Assembly (NCBI GenBank): GCA_013812515.1
Contig: JACCTI010000484.1
Coordinates: 1 to 16,386 of the forward strand
Direction of reading: 5' to 3'
From: Chthoniobacterales bacterium
GTDB lineage: Bacteria > Verrucomicrobiota > Verrucomicrobiia > Chthoniobacterales > UBA10450
DNA: 16,386 nt
Shown here one piece after another: positions 1 through 7,223 of this stretch (its first letter is position 1; the number at the start of each line of letters is the position of its first letter). The translations under genes were made by a program, and so were the position numbers. The notes under the pieces are model-generated. The model was not told the origin of the DNA, did no database searches, and saw nothing but the letters and a program-made list of their open reading frames with translations.

Positions 1-2415
1 GATTATCTGCGCGACAACGGGATGGCCACGACGCGCGAGCAGCAGGTGCAGCGCGGATATCATTTCGCGATCGTTGATGAAGTCGATTCCATCCTGATCG
101 ACGAGGCGCGGACACCGCTGATCATCAGCGGACCGTCGACGATTTCGACCCATCAATACGACAAGTGGAAGCCGCTGGTGGAGCAGCTCGTGCGGAAGCA
201 GAACATGCTTTGCAATCGTCTGGCGAGTGAAGCGAAGGAGCTGTTCGAGCAAGGCAAAACAGAGGAAGGCGGGCTCTCCTTGTTCAAAGTGAAGCTCGGC
301 CAGCCGCGCAATAAGCCGCTCCTGCGCATGATGGAAGATCCGGAGAAGCGCCGCGCGATGGATAAAGCTGAGCTCCAGTTCTACCAGGACTCGCGCAAAG
401 AGGAGCTGTTCGCGCTCAAGGAAGAACTTTTCTTCACCATCGACGAAAAGTCTAACGAATCAGATCTCTCCGAGCAGGGTCGCGCCTTCCTCAATCCGGA
501 TGACCCGGACGCCTTCGTCCTGCCGGATCTGATCAGCGAATTTACCGACATCGACCTGAACCGCACCATCGCGGATGAAGAGAAGGAGCGCCTTAAAGTC
601 GAGCGGCAGCAGCATTGCGATGCGCAGGCCGAGCGCATTCACAACATCTCGCAACTGCTCCGCGCCTTCTGTCTATTCGAGAAGGATGTGCAGTACGTGG
701 TGGAGGAAAACAAGGTCGTGATCGTGGACGAATACACCGGCCGCAAAATGCCGGGACGCCGTTGGAGCGATGGCTTGCACCAGGCGGTGGAGGCGAAGGA
801 AGGCGTGCAGATCGACCGTGAGACGCAGACGCTGGCGACGATTACGATTCAGAATTACTTCCGGCTTTATCAGAAGCTCGCGGGCATGACGGGCACGGCC
901 GACACCGAGGCGGCCGAGTTTCACGACATCTACAAGCTCGACGTGAACGTGATCCCGACCAATCGCCCGATCGCGCGCAAGGATGCGAACGACCGGATCT
1001 ACAAAACACGGCGCGAGAAATACAACGCGGTCATCAACGAGATCAAAGACTGCCACGCGCGTGAGCAGCCGGTCCTGGTCGGCACCGTGAGCGTGGAAGC
1101 TTCCGAGTTGTTGAGCCGAATGCTGAAGCGCGAGAAGATTCCGCACAATGTGCTAAACGCGAAGTATCACCGCCAGGAAGCGGAGATCGTGCAGCGCGCC
1201 GGTCAGGCCGGGACCGTCACAATTTCCACGAACATGGCGGGTCGTGGCACGGACATAAAGCTCGGTGCGGGTATTCCTGATAAGGGTGGTCTGTTTGTCA
1301 TGGGTACGGAGCGACACGAGTCGCGCCGCATCGATCGGCAGTTGCGCGGACGTTGCGCGCGTCAGGGCGATCCTGGTGGCTCGCGCTTCTATGTCAGCTT
1401 CGAAGACGACCTCATGCGCAACTTCGGGGCCGCGGATCGGATGACGAAAATCATGGAACGTTTCGGCCTTGAGGAAGGGCAGGAGCTCGAACATCCCTGG
1501 TTGAACAAGTCCGTCGAGACCGCGCAGAAGCGCGTCGAACAGCGGAATTATCTCGCGCGCAAACGCACGCTCGATTTCGACGACGTGATGAACAATCAGC
1601 GCGAGGTCGTTTACACGTATCGCAACGACACGATCGACTCGGAGGAGCCGCGCAAACTCATCTACGAGGTGATCGACGAAGCTGTGCCCGCGAAGGTGCG
1701 CGAGCATCTCGGATCAGGTGACGGCGAGGGACCGAACTACGCGAGCTTGCTCCACTGGGTGAACACGACCTTCCCGGTTGGTCTTTCAGCGGAGAAGGCG
1801 CAATTCGAGACTCGCAGCGTGGACGAAAACGCGAAGTTCCTGATCGAGAAGGTTAAGGATTCCTACGAGCGGAAGTCGAGTCACGAGGAGCCGACTGCGG
1901 TCAAAAGTCTGGAGCGTTATATTATTCTGAACGCGATCGATCGGCTCTGGCAGGAACACCTCTACGCGATGGATGCACTGCGCGAGGGCGTTTATCTGCG
2001 CAGCTACGCGCAGAAAGATCCGCTCGTCGAGTATAAGACCGAGGCTTACGAGATGTTTGTCGAGCTGATGGCGAACATCAAAAACGAGGTCCTGCACAAC
2101 CTCTTCCGCAGCACGTCGAACCTGCAAGCTTTCGAGACATTCCTCTCCACGCTTCCGCAATTTCTCCTGCGCGAACATGCACCGACGGCGCCGACCGCGA
2201 ATGGTCCAACGCCGGGGCCCGCGATGGGTCGGCGACCTGAGCGTTCCGCGGCAAGCACGAGTACGGCGGTGGCCGAGAATGGCAACAGGGACGGAAGCGA
2301 ACTCACGCTGGACCTGCCGCCCGTCCGCCGCCAGATGCCGAAAGTCGGCCGGAACGAGCCATGCCTTTGTGGGAGCGGGAAGAAGTTCAAGAACTGCTGC
2401 GGGCGCACCGCGTAG
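1..2415 (+). CDS. secA: Preprotein translocase ATPase SecA (5'-truncated by window edge)
   Basis: SecA is the motor ATPase that drives unfolded preproteins through SecYEG. The reading frame is open from base 1 and begins DYLRDNG, the end of nucleotide-binding domain 1, so roughly 200 residues lie upstream of the window; 804 are present. Visible motifs: Walker B/DEAD-type DEVDSILIDEARTP (about residues 26-39 here), VDEYTGR and GRRWSDGLHQAVEAKEGVQ (about 235-265), GMTGTADTEAAEF (about 296), NMAGRGTDI (about 411) and QLRGRCARQGD (about 446). The C-terminus carries a zinc-binding SEC-C tail, RNEPCLCGSGKKFKNCCG, which binds SecB or ribosomes in other bacteria. Between about residues 48 and 205 there are two stretches absent from E. 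coli SecA, one before FFTIDEKS and one before ERIHNISQLLRAF, both rich in charged residues. Such enlarged SecAs are known in PVC and Bacteroidetes-type lineages. The product is certain; the 5' end is missing. Confidence 0.98.
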   Translation, partial: DYLRDNGMATTREQQVQRGYHFAIVDEVDSILIDEARTPLIISGPSTISTHQYDKWKPLVEQLVRKQNMLCNRLASEAKELFEQGKTEEGGLSLFKVKLGQPRNKPLLRMMEDPEKRRAMDKAELQFYQDSRKEELFALKEELFFTIDEKSNESDLSEQGRAFLNPDDPDAFVLPDLISEFTDIDLNRTIADEEKERLKVERQQHCDAQAERIHNISQLLRAFCLFEKDVQYVVEENKVVIVDEYTGRKMPGRRWSDGLHQAVEAKEGVQIDRETQTLATITIQNYFRLYQKLAGMTGTADTEAAEFHDIYKLDVNVIPTNRPIARKDANDRIYKTRREKYNAVINEIKDCHAREQPVLVGTVSVEASELLSRMLKREKIPHNVLNAKYHRQEAEIVQRAGQAGTVTISTNMAGRGTDIKLGAGIPDKGGLFVMGTERHESRRIDRQLRGRCARQGDPGGSRFYVSFEDDLMRNFGAADRMTKIMERFGLEEGQELEHPWLNKSVETAQKRVEQRNYLARKRTLDFDDVMNNQREVVYTYRNDTIDSEEPRKLIYEVIDEAVPAKVREHLGSGDGEGPNYASLLHWVNTTFPVGLSAEKAQFETRSVDENAKFLIEKVKDSYERKSSHEEPTAVKSLERYIILNAIDRLWQEHLYAMDALREGVYLRSYAQKDPLVEYKTEAYEMFVELMANIKNEVLHNLFRSTSNLQAFETFLSTLPQFLLREHAPTAPTANGPTPGPAMGRRPERSAASTSTAVAENGNRDGSELTLDLPPVRRQMPKVGRNEPCLCGSGKKFKNCCGRTA

Positions 2416-2446
2416 GAGGTGCACCGCGCCGACTTCGTCTCATTTT

Positions 2447-2518
2447 GTAGCCGGGGCGGTGACCCAGCCGGACAAAGTTGCAATTCCGCGCCAGCCGGGG
2501 GTCGCAGCCCCAGTTTAC
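2447..2518. repeat. Bipartite GTAG-type hairpin repeat (REP-like)
   Basis: Two 25-nt arms face each other. The plus-strand arm starts GTAGCCGGGGC at 2447 and the minus-strand arm starts GTAAACTGGGGC, reading inward from 2518. Each arm has a GGGG...GACCC core that can fold on itself. A GTAG start followed by an imperfect hairpin, in inverted pairs between genes, is the usual form of REP elements. The element lies between the convergent ends of secA and the broken PDZ-like gene, so it might also serve as a transcription end, but no T-run follows either arm. No transposase is nearby. Confidence 0.5.
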
Positions 2519-2539
2519 CACGCGCAGCTCATCTTCTCG

Positions 2540-2903
2540 TTAGGCCGACGGCTTCTTGATGCCGGTTAGGAGGGCGTTGTAGGTCTCGCCGCTGGTACGT
2601 CTCAGGCGCAGGTGCAAAACTTCGCCCACTTGTTTGCTCATGATCGGCCTGAGTTGAAGCGCACGAGCGCCCGGCACTATTTTGCCTTGCGTCTCGACGA
2701 TTTCGTCCCCGGCCTCCATCTGCTGCTCCGCGGCACGCGTATTCGGCAGGACAGATTCGACAACGGCGGAGCGAACGGTTGGGTTAAGCGCGCAGCGGCG
2801 CCCGTGACTTTAAACGAAAGCCATACCAGGCTTTTATCGGCGGCCCGGGCTGCTCCGCCCGTCGCGAAAAGCAGCAGCGCAAGGAGAAGCGAAAGGTTTT
2901 CAT
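2540..2903 (-). pseudogene. Small secreted PDZ-like protein, disrupted by two frameshifts
   Basis: No single frame spans this region, but three minus-strand frames join into one sensible protein of about 121 residues. ATG at 2903 gives MKTFRFSL. A shift near 2876-2884 continues as LLLFATGGAARAADKS, completing a signal peptide, and then SLVWLSFKVTG. A second shift between about 2787 and 2806 continues as NPTVRSAVVESVLPNTRAAE, then MEAGDEIVETQGKIVPG and VGEVLHLRLRRTSGET, to a TAA stop at 2540-2542. The V-PN-AAE..M..GDEIVE..G..V.G pattern is that of a PDZ-fold peptide-binding domain, normally found on periplasmic proteases or scaffolds. No protease domain is present. Each shift fits the loss of one base in a GC-rich run, so this is either a real pseudogene or a sequencing or assembly error. 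The ATG is about 80 nt from the divergent DUF1566 gene. Confidence 0.6.
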
Positions 2904-2981
2904 CGTGACCAAGACTTGTCTCAAGAAGAATGTTACGAGTCTCTCCAGTCAACCACTCGTTAGAAAGAAAAGGCCTCAAAC

Positions 2982-3623
2982 GTGCCGGACGGGAACGAAA
3001 CTCCACTTTGGTCCAGGCTCCTCCGTCCCTTCCGTTGGCTGGGTCTTCTCTTCCGGCCTCAGCCGCCGCTGATCGATCGTGGCTTTGGTTTGATCTACGA
3101 CACGGGCCGCGACATCACCTGGCTGCAGGATGCGAACTACCCGAAGACGCTCGGCCGTTCGCGCGATGGACAACTGACGTGGCCCGAGGCAATGGCCTGG
3201 GTCGCAGGCCTGAGCTACCGCGGGATTCGCGGCTGGCGATTACCAACTGCATTGAACCACGACGGAAGCGGTCCTTGTACTGGCCACGACTGCATCGATG
3301 GTGAGATCGGCCATCTCATTCTGGACGTGAATCAGAATCACCCGGGCCTCGTCACCTTCACGAACGGCACGGTTCCGTGCATTTACTGGACATCGACTGA
3401 AGCATCCACTGAGGAAGCATATGCCTTCGATCTCTTCAGTGTGCGGCAAGGCTCGCTTTGGAAAGATCCGTTCGTTGATCACGGTCCAAGCCCACCTCTT
3501 TCCGGTCCGGTGCTGGCCTGGCCGGTGCATAATGGCGATGTGGCGGCAGAATTGCGTTCGCGCTGGCTGCGCACCTTCATCTCCGCCGTTGCGAAGCTAT
3601 TCGGCCGGACCAGCTCGTCCTAA
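2982..3623 (+). CDS. DUF1566 (Lcl C-terminal domain) protein
   Basis: The 213-residue product is dominated by a DUF1566/Lcl_C domain from about residue 33 to 183. Recognisable pieces are GLIYDTGRDITWLQDANY, DGQLTWPEAMAWVAGLSYRG, GWRLPT, IYWTSTE and AYAFDL, ending LAWPV. Members of this family are mostly secreted or surface proteins of unknown function; some bind host or matrix components. The start is a GTG with an A/G-rich stretch (AGAAAGAAAAGG) about 10 nt upstream. The N-terminus (WSRLLRPFRWLGLLFRPQPP) is basic and mildly hydrophobic but is not a clear signal peptide. The last 25 residues form a short basic amphipathic segment, RSRWLRTFISAVAKLFGR. The final TAA overlaps the stop codon of the convergent glyoxalase gene. 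The domain call is fairly safe; the role is unknown. Confidence 0.8.
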   Translation: MPDGNETPLWSRLLRPFRWLGLLFRPQPPLIDRGFGLIYDTGRDITWLQDANYPKTLGRSRDGQLTWPEAMAWVAGLSYRGIRGWRLPTALNHDGSGPCTGHDCIDGEIGHLILDVNQNHPGLVTFTNGTVPCIYWTSTEASTEEAYAFDLFSVRQGSLWKDPFVDHGPSPPLSGPVLAWPVHNGDVAAELRSRWLRTFISAVAKLFGRTSSS

Positions 3624-4009
3624 TCGGCAAGCTCGTAGGTGGTAATTTCGAGTTGGTTGTTGTCTGGATCACTGAAGTAGATGGAGTGCGAGATCTCGTG
3701 ATCCTGAAACTCAAATGCGATTCCGCACGCGGTGAGCTCCTCCTGCGCGGACACGAAATCAGAGCGCCGGGCGCGAAATGCGAGATGCAGCATCCCAATC
3801 TGTTCTCCGCGACTCGTGGGCGTCATCGCCGCGTCTCGAGCGCGGAAGAAAGCAAGGGCGGTGCTGCCCTTCCCGACAAAAACAGGCACACCGTTCCACA
3901 TTCCTTCATGGCGCGGTTCGAACCCAAGCACTTCAATATACCAGCGCACAGCTCGGTCGACGTCGCGCACGGCCAGTGCAACGTGGTCTATCCCTTCCAG
4001 TTTTAGCAT
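3620..4009 (-). CDS. VOC family / glyoxalase-bleomycin resistance-type protein
   Basis: A 129-residue single-domain vicinal oxygen chelate protein. It starts MLKLEGIDHVALAVRDVDRA, continues WYIEVLGFEP and GMLHLAFRA, and ends IYFSDPDNNQLEITTYELAD. The usual metal ligands are in place: His9, His75 and Glu121. VOC proteins use a divalent metal for isomerisation, lyase or dioxygenase reactions, or bind small toxic molecules; which of these applies cannot be read from the sequence. The frame stays open for more than 150 codons upstream, but the ATG at 4009 sits directly before the conserved beta strand that begins the VOC fold, so the longer version is rejected. The gene converges on the DUF1566 gene with overlapping stop codons and diverges from the TonB_C-like gene across about 130 nt. 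Confidence 0.88.
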   Translation of the reverse strand: MLKLEGIDHVALAVRDVDRAVRWYIEVLGFEPRHEGMWNGVPVFVGKGSTALAFFRARDAAMTPTSRGEQIGMLHLAFRARRSDFVSAQEELTACGIAFEFQDHEISHSIYFSDPDNNQLEITTYELAD

Positions 4010-4141
4010 GGGCTGAGCGTGGCAAAAGGGACGGGTGCGGACAAGCGCGCATCCACTCTGAATCTCGACGCTTTGCTCGACACGCCAGGCGCGGGCATCC
4101 GCGGCGGACGGGTTCAGTTTGAAGTTGCGTAAAAGGCGGGG

Positions 4142-4885
4142 GTGCGTTGCATAGTCGTCATGCGCAGGATTGTTCAGTCCGTCAGCCTCCTTTCTTTTCT
4201 CGCCCTCGCGGCGGTCGCGCACGGCCAGGCGGCGCGGCCGCAGTTTCGACCCGCTGTGCTGAAATCGGGAGCGGAGTCGTTGGTCAATCAAATCAACGTC
4301 GAGGAGCTGTCGAAGAAGGGACAGGAAAACGGGGCGGTGATGTTTTGTGCGGCAATATCCAAGACGGGAGACGTGCTGAAGAGTTGGACGTATCGGGGAA
4401 CTCCAGGCTCGGACGCGCTTGAGCAAGAGGTCGGGAAGCGGCTTCAGACGGTGAAATTTACCCCTGCTATTTACAACCATCAGCCAGTGGAGGTGCTTCT
4501 CTTTGCGACCGTCGCCTTCTCAGAGGCAAAACCGCATCTGCGAATACTTTTGAACCAGGATCCGAAAGAGCTGAGGGACGCGAAGGATTTTATCGGGCCG
4601 CAACCGGTCTCCGGCGGTGATTCGAAGTTCACCGGCTTGCACCCTCCGACAATCACCTCGCCAGAAATTCTGAGCGCGCTCGTGGGGCTCGAGATCAAGG
4701 TGGATGCGAGCGGTAATCTCAAAGAGATGCAGGTATTGAATGAGGAGCCGCCCTCCCTCGGGTTCGCTGATGCCGCACTCTCGGATTTCCGCGAGGCAAA
4801 ATTCGTCCCCGCGTTCAGGGACGGTGATCCGACGGAGGCGCAAACCGTGCTGCCGGTCTGCTACAAGCTCGCTCCCACTGAGTAG
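4142..4885 (+). CDS. Secreted protein with two TonB C-terminal-like domains
   Basis: The 247-residue product has an N-terminal signal peptide (MRRIVQSVSLLSFLALAAVA, cleavage probably after HGQA) and two similar domains. Each follows the TonB_C pattern, in which a strand with 'dG.v....' leads to a helix and a K.F.PA strand. Domain 1 spans about residues 64-127 (ISKTGDVLKSW, LQTVKFTPAI); domain 2 spans about 180-243 (LEIKVDASGNLKEMQVLN, FREAKFVPAF). TonB itself needs a membrane anchor and a proline-rich spacer, and neither is seen, so this is more likely a free periplasmic relative than an energy transducer. The GTG at 4142 has AAGG five bases upstream; an ATG at 4160 is an alternative start that keeps the same signal peptide. 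The gene is followed 29 nt later by the glycosylase gene. Confidence 0.7.
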   Translation: MRCIVVMRRIVQSVSLLSFLALAAVAHGQAARPQFRPAVLKSGAESLVNQINVEELSKKGQENGAVMFCAAISKTGDVLKSWTYRGTPGSDALEQEVGKRLQTVKFTPAIYNHQPVEVLLFATVAFSEAKPHLRILLNQDPKELRDAKDFIGPQPVSGGDSKFTGLHPPTITSPEILSALVGLEIKVDASGNLKEMQVLNEEPPSLGFADAALSDFREAKFVPAFRDGDPTEAQTVLPVCYKLAPTE

Positions 4886-4914
4886 CCGCGGTCTTTGCGC
4901 GACGCCGCTCTTCT

Positions 4915-5526
4915 ATGCGATCAGCCGGGCAGCGCGTGCTCTCAGCTTCGTTCTTCCAAAGTGACCCGCTGTTTTGTGCCCGAGAGCTGATTGGAACGCT
5001 GCTCGTCTGGGGTGAGTGCGCGGGCCTGGTCGTCGAAACGGAAGCGTACCTGACCGAAAACGACGAGGCCTGCCATACATTTAACCGGCCAAGCACACGC
5101 GCCTTTGTGGAGAGGAACAAACCGGGCACGGCTTACATCTACCTCAATTACGGAGTGCATCGGATGTTAAATGTGCTCGTAAAGGGCGCGCCGCGGACTG
5201 GTCTGATTTTGATTCGCGCTCTCGAGCCACGCCGTGGCATCGCGACGATGCGATCTCGGCGCGGAGTGGATGACGTTCGCCGCCTCTGCTCCGGCCCGGG
5301 GAAACTCGCGCAGGCGTTGGACATCACGATGCGTGATCACGAGCTCGATCTTTCCACGGACAAGCGGCACTGCTTCCGCGAGAGAGAATCGCGGGAGGTT
5401 GTGGTGGTGGCCGATCCGCGGATCGGGATCACACGCTCGGCGGATTTTCCGTGGCGGTTCACTCTGCGCGGCAGTCCGTTTGTTAGCCGGCCGGTGAAGA
5501 CCGCATGCGTCGGGTCAGATCTATAG
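4915..5526 (+). CDS. mpg: 3-methyladenine DNA glycosylase (AAG/Mpg family)
   Basis: This enzyme excises alkylated purines such as 3-methyladenine and hypoxanthine from DNA, the first step of base-excision repair. The 203-residue length is normal for bacterial members. Family signatures are all present: FARELIG-like CARELIGTLLVWG, VVETEAYLTENDEACHTFNR (residues 39-57, with the catalytic Glu in the ETEAY motif), GTAYIYLNYGVHRMLNV (71-87), LIRALEP (99-105) and SGPGKLAQALDI (126-137). The ATG at 4915 begins a short leader before the conserved FF.... core. It heads a + strand run with mnmA and cutA, 61 nt ahead of mnmA. An 8-nt direct repeat (GGTCAGAT, 5513 and 5526) spans its stop codon. Confidence 0.95.
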   Translation: MRSAGQRVLSASFFQSDPLFCARELIGTLLVWGECAGLVVETEAYLTENDEACHTFNRPSTRAFVERNKPGTAYIYLNYGVHRMLNVLVKGAPRTGLILIRALEPRRGIATMRSRRGVDDVRRLCSGPGKLAQALDITMRDHELDLSTDKRHCFRERESREVVVVADPRIGITRSADFPWRFTLRGSPFVSRPVKTACVGSDL

Positions 5527-5550
5527 GTCAGATGGGATCTAGGCCCCGGG

Positions 5551-5577
5551 GTTGACTGCGTATCGGCACCCGTCAAC
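5551..5577. repeat. Inverted repeat GTTGAC/GTCAAC upstream of mnmA
   Basis: A perfect 6-bp inverted repeat, GTTGAC (5551-5556) and GTCAAC (5572-5577), is separated by 15 nt and ends 10 nt before the mnmA ATG. It could be a weak hairpin, an operator, or chance; the left arm resembles a -35 hexamer (TTGACT). Nothing else supports a role. Confidence 0.2.
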
Positions 5578-5587
5578 TTAGCGGCGC

Positions 5588-6688
5588 ATGTCCTCTGCAA
5601 AAGAACGCGTTCTCCTGGGGATGAGCGGCGGCGTTGATTCCAGCGTCGCCGGTTATCTTCTGTGCGAACAAGGCTACGAAGTCGTCGGCGTGACGATGAA
5701 AGTCTGGCCGCAGGACTGCATCTCGCGCGCCGAGGACAAATGCTGCGGACCACAGGCCGTCGCCGATGCGCGCAGCGTTGCGCACTCGTTAGGCATCCCC
5801 CATTACGTTGTCGACGAAGCGGACCAGTTCGAGCGGCTCGTCATTGATTACTTTTCCAGCGAATACCAGGCGGGCCGCACGCCGAATCCCTGCGTGATGT
5901 GCAACGAGAAGCTGAAGTTCGGGAGTCTGTGGGAGAAAGCAGAGGCGCTCGGCTGTGATTACATCGCGACTGGGCATTACGCAGTGATTGAACATCACCC
6001 CGGACGCTCCGTGCTGCGCAAGGGCGCGGATCGCGGCAAGGACCAGTCATATTTTCTCTTCAGCCTGCGGCAGGCTCAGCTTCGGCGCGCGCTGACACCC
6101 CTGGGCGCGAGGTCGAAACCGGAGATTCGTGAGATCGCGCGAAAGCTGGGGTTGAAAGTGGCCGATAAGGTCGACAGCCAGGAGATCTGTTTTGTCCCAG
6201 GCAATGATTACAAGGCGTTTCTCCGCTCCCATCTCGGAGACCACGAGTTTCACGAGGGCGGCATCTATGATTTGGAGGGAAACTTCCTTGCGGATCATGG
6301 CGGCATAGAAATGTTCACGATCGGTCAACGCAAAGGTCTGCCCGGCGGCTCAGCCCAGCCGCGTTACGTCGTCGATATCGATCCGGAGACGAATCGGGTG
6401 ATCGTCGGTGGGGCGGGGGATTTGGTCTCGGAAGAGTTCGAGATCGATCGGGTGAACTGGCACCGGGTGGCCGGCGGCGCAGGGTCGATCGAAGCAACAG
6501 TGAAAATCCGCTACAGCCATCCGGGCACGCGCGCGACGCTTTACCCCCTGGCGGAAAATCGTGCTCGCGTCCAATTGCACGAGCCACAGAAAGCCGTCAC
6601 CCCGGGGCAGGCCGCGGTTTTTTACACGGGAGACGTCGTGCTGGGCGGTGGTTGGATTTGCCGGCAGGTTGCGCTCGCTCCTGCCTAA
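5588..6688 (+). CDS. mnmA: tRNA-specific 2-thiouridylase MnmA
   Basis: MnmA puts sulfur on U34 of tRNA-Lys, -Glu and -Gln, using ATP and a persulfide relay. The 366-residue length is typical. The PP-loop ATPase motif GMSGGVDSS lies at 11-19. The KCCGPQAVADARSVAHSLGIP segment (51-71) is characteristic of the family. The catalytic cysteine is Cys102 in TPNPCVMCN and the persulfide cysteine is Cys201 in DSQEICFVPG. ATGHYA (127-132) and KDQSYFLF (151-158) are also conserved, and the C-terminal beta-barrel (FTIGQRKGLPGG, VKIRYSH, TPGQAAVFY) is complete. The ATG at 5588 gives the standard short lead-in to the PP-loop strand. cutA begins 3 nt after the stop, so the two are very probably cotranscribed. 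Confidence 0.98.
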   Translation: MSSAKERVLLGMSGGVDSSVAGYLLCEQGYEVVGVTMKVWPQDCISRAEDKCCGPQAVADARSVAHSLGIPHYVVDEADQFERLVIDYFSSEYQAGRTPNPCVMCNEKLKFGSLWEKAEALGCDYIATGHYAVIEHHPGRSVLRKGADRGKDQSYFLFSLRQAQLRRALTPLGARSKPEIREIARKLGLKVADKVDSQEICFVPGNDYKAFLRSHLGDHEFHEGGIYDLEGNFLADHGGIEMFTIGQRKGLPGGSAQPRYVVDIDPETNRVIVGGAGDLVSEEFEIDRVNWHRVAGGAGSIEATVKIRYSHPGTRATLYPLAENRARVQLHEPQKAVTPGQAAVFYTGDVVLGGGWICRQVALAPA

Positions 6689-6691
6689 CGA

Positions 6692-7039
6692 ATGATTTCT
6701 GACGAAGTCTGGCTGGCGATCAGCACCTTCCCGGATGCTGAGATTGCCGGCACGATTGCGCAGCAACTCGTTACGGCGCAACTGGCCGCCTGCGCAAATG
6801 TTTTGCCGGGCGCGCGCTCCATCTATCGCTGGCGAGGAAAGGTGGAGAACGCGTCTGAGACGATCGTTCTCTTCAAGACGACTCGCGCGCGTTTCGCCGA
6901 ACTTCAGAAGAGGCTGAAAGAGCTGCATCCCTATGATGTGGCGGAGATTGTGGCTCTCCCAGTCGTCGATGGCTTGCCAGCTTACCTCGCGTGGGTGAAC
7001 GAGAGCTGCGAGACGCCATCCGTAGCTAAGATCGATTGA
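6692..7039 (+). CDS. cutA: Divalent-cation tolerance protein CutA
   Basis: CutA is a small trimeric ferredoxin-like-fold protein, linked in E. coli to copper tolerance though its biochemical job is unclear. The 115-residue product matches it along its length: VWLAISTFPDAEIAGTIAQQ, LAACANVLPGARSIYRWRGK, ETIVLFKTTRARFAEL, LHPYDVAEIVALPV and YLAWV. The ATG is 3 nt after the mnmA stop, with no separate promoter, which argues for one transcript with mpg and mnmA. It is the last intact + strand gene before a 516-nt stretch of decayed sequence and repeats. Confidence 0.95.
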   Translation: MISDEVWLAISTFPDAEIAGTIAQQLVTAQLAACANVLPGARSIYRWRGKVENASETIVLFKTTRARFAELQKRLKELHPYDVAEIVALPVVDGLPAYLAWVNESCETPSVAKID

Positions 7040-7091
7040 TGAGGGTCGTGGCGCAGCAGCGGCATCTTAGCGTGGTGGCGGGCTCCAGCCT

Positions 7092-7209
7092 GACGGAGAA
7101 GATTGCAGTGTTCGCGCCGCTGCCGAGCGCCAGAGGGACGATGGCGACAGGGGGTGAAGGCCGGCGATTTCGCCGTCGTGCGGAAGGCGTATTTCAGATC
7201 GGTAATCAT
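7092..7209 (-). pseudogene. Relic of an ADOP/MacB-like permease N-terminus
   Basis: On the minus strand, ATG at 7209 reads MITDLKYAFRTTAKSPAFTP. If one C in a run of five is skipped, the frame continues VAIVPLALGSGANTAIFSV and then loses all resemblance. The reconstructed 39 residues match the start of the large permeases found in Acidobacteria and neighbouring soil phyla, whose N-termini read like 'DLKYALR...KSPGFT.VAV..LALGIGANTAIFSV'. A working gene would run about 800 codons; here the cutA gene follows almost at once. The segment is therefore a frameshifted, severely truncated remnant. It is included as a recognisable fossil with no present function. Confidence 0.6.
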
Positions 7210-7223
7210 GATGCATACGGAAG

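Noticed and set aside
673..1707. Two minus-strand frames (157 and 184 codons) within secA
   Set aside because: Antisense shadows of a conserved SecA coding region.
3620..4480. Glyoxalase read as a 286-residue protein from 4480
   Set aside because: The VOC fold is complete from the ATG at 4009, and the extension overlaps the signal peptide and first domain of the divergent TonB_C-like gene.
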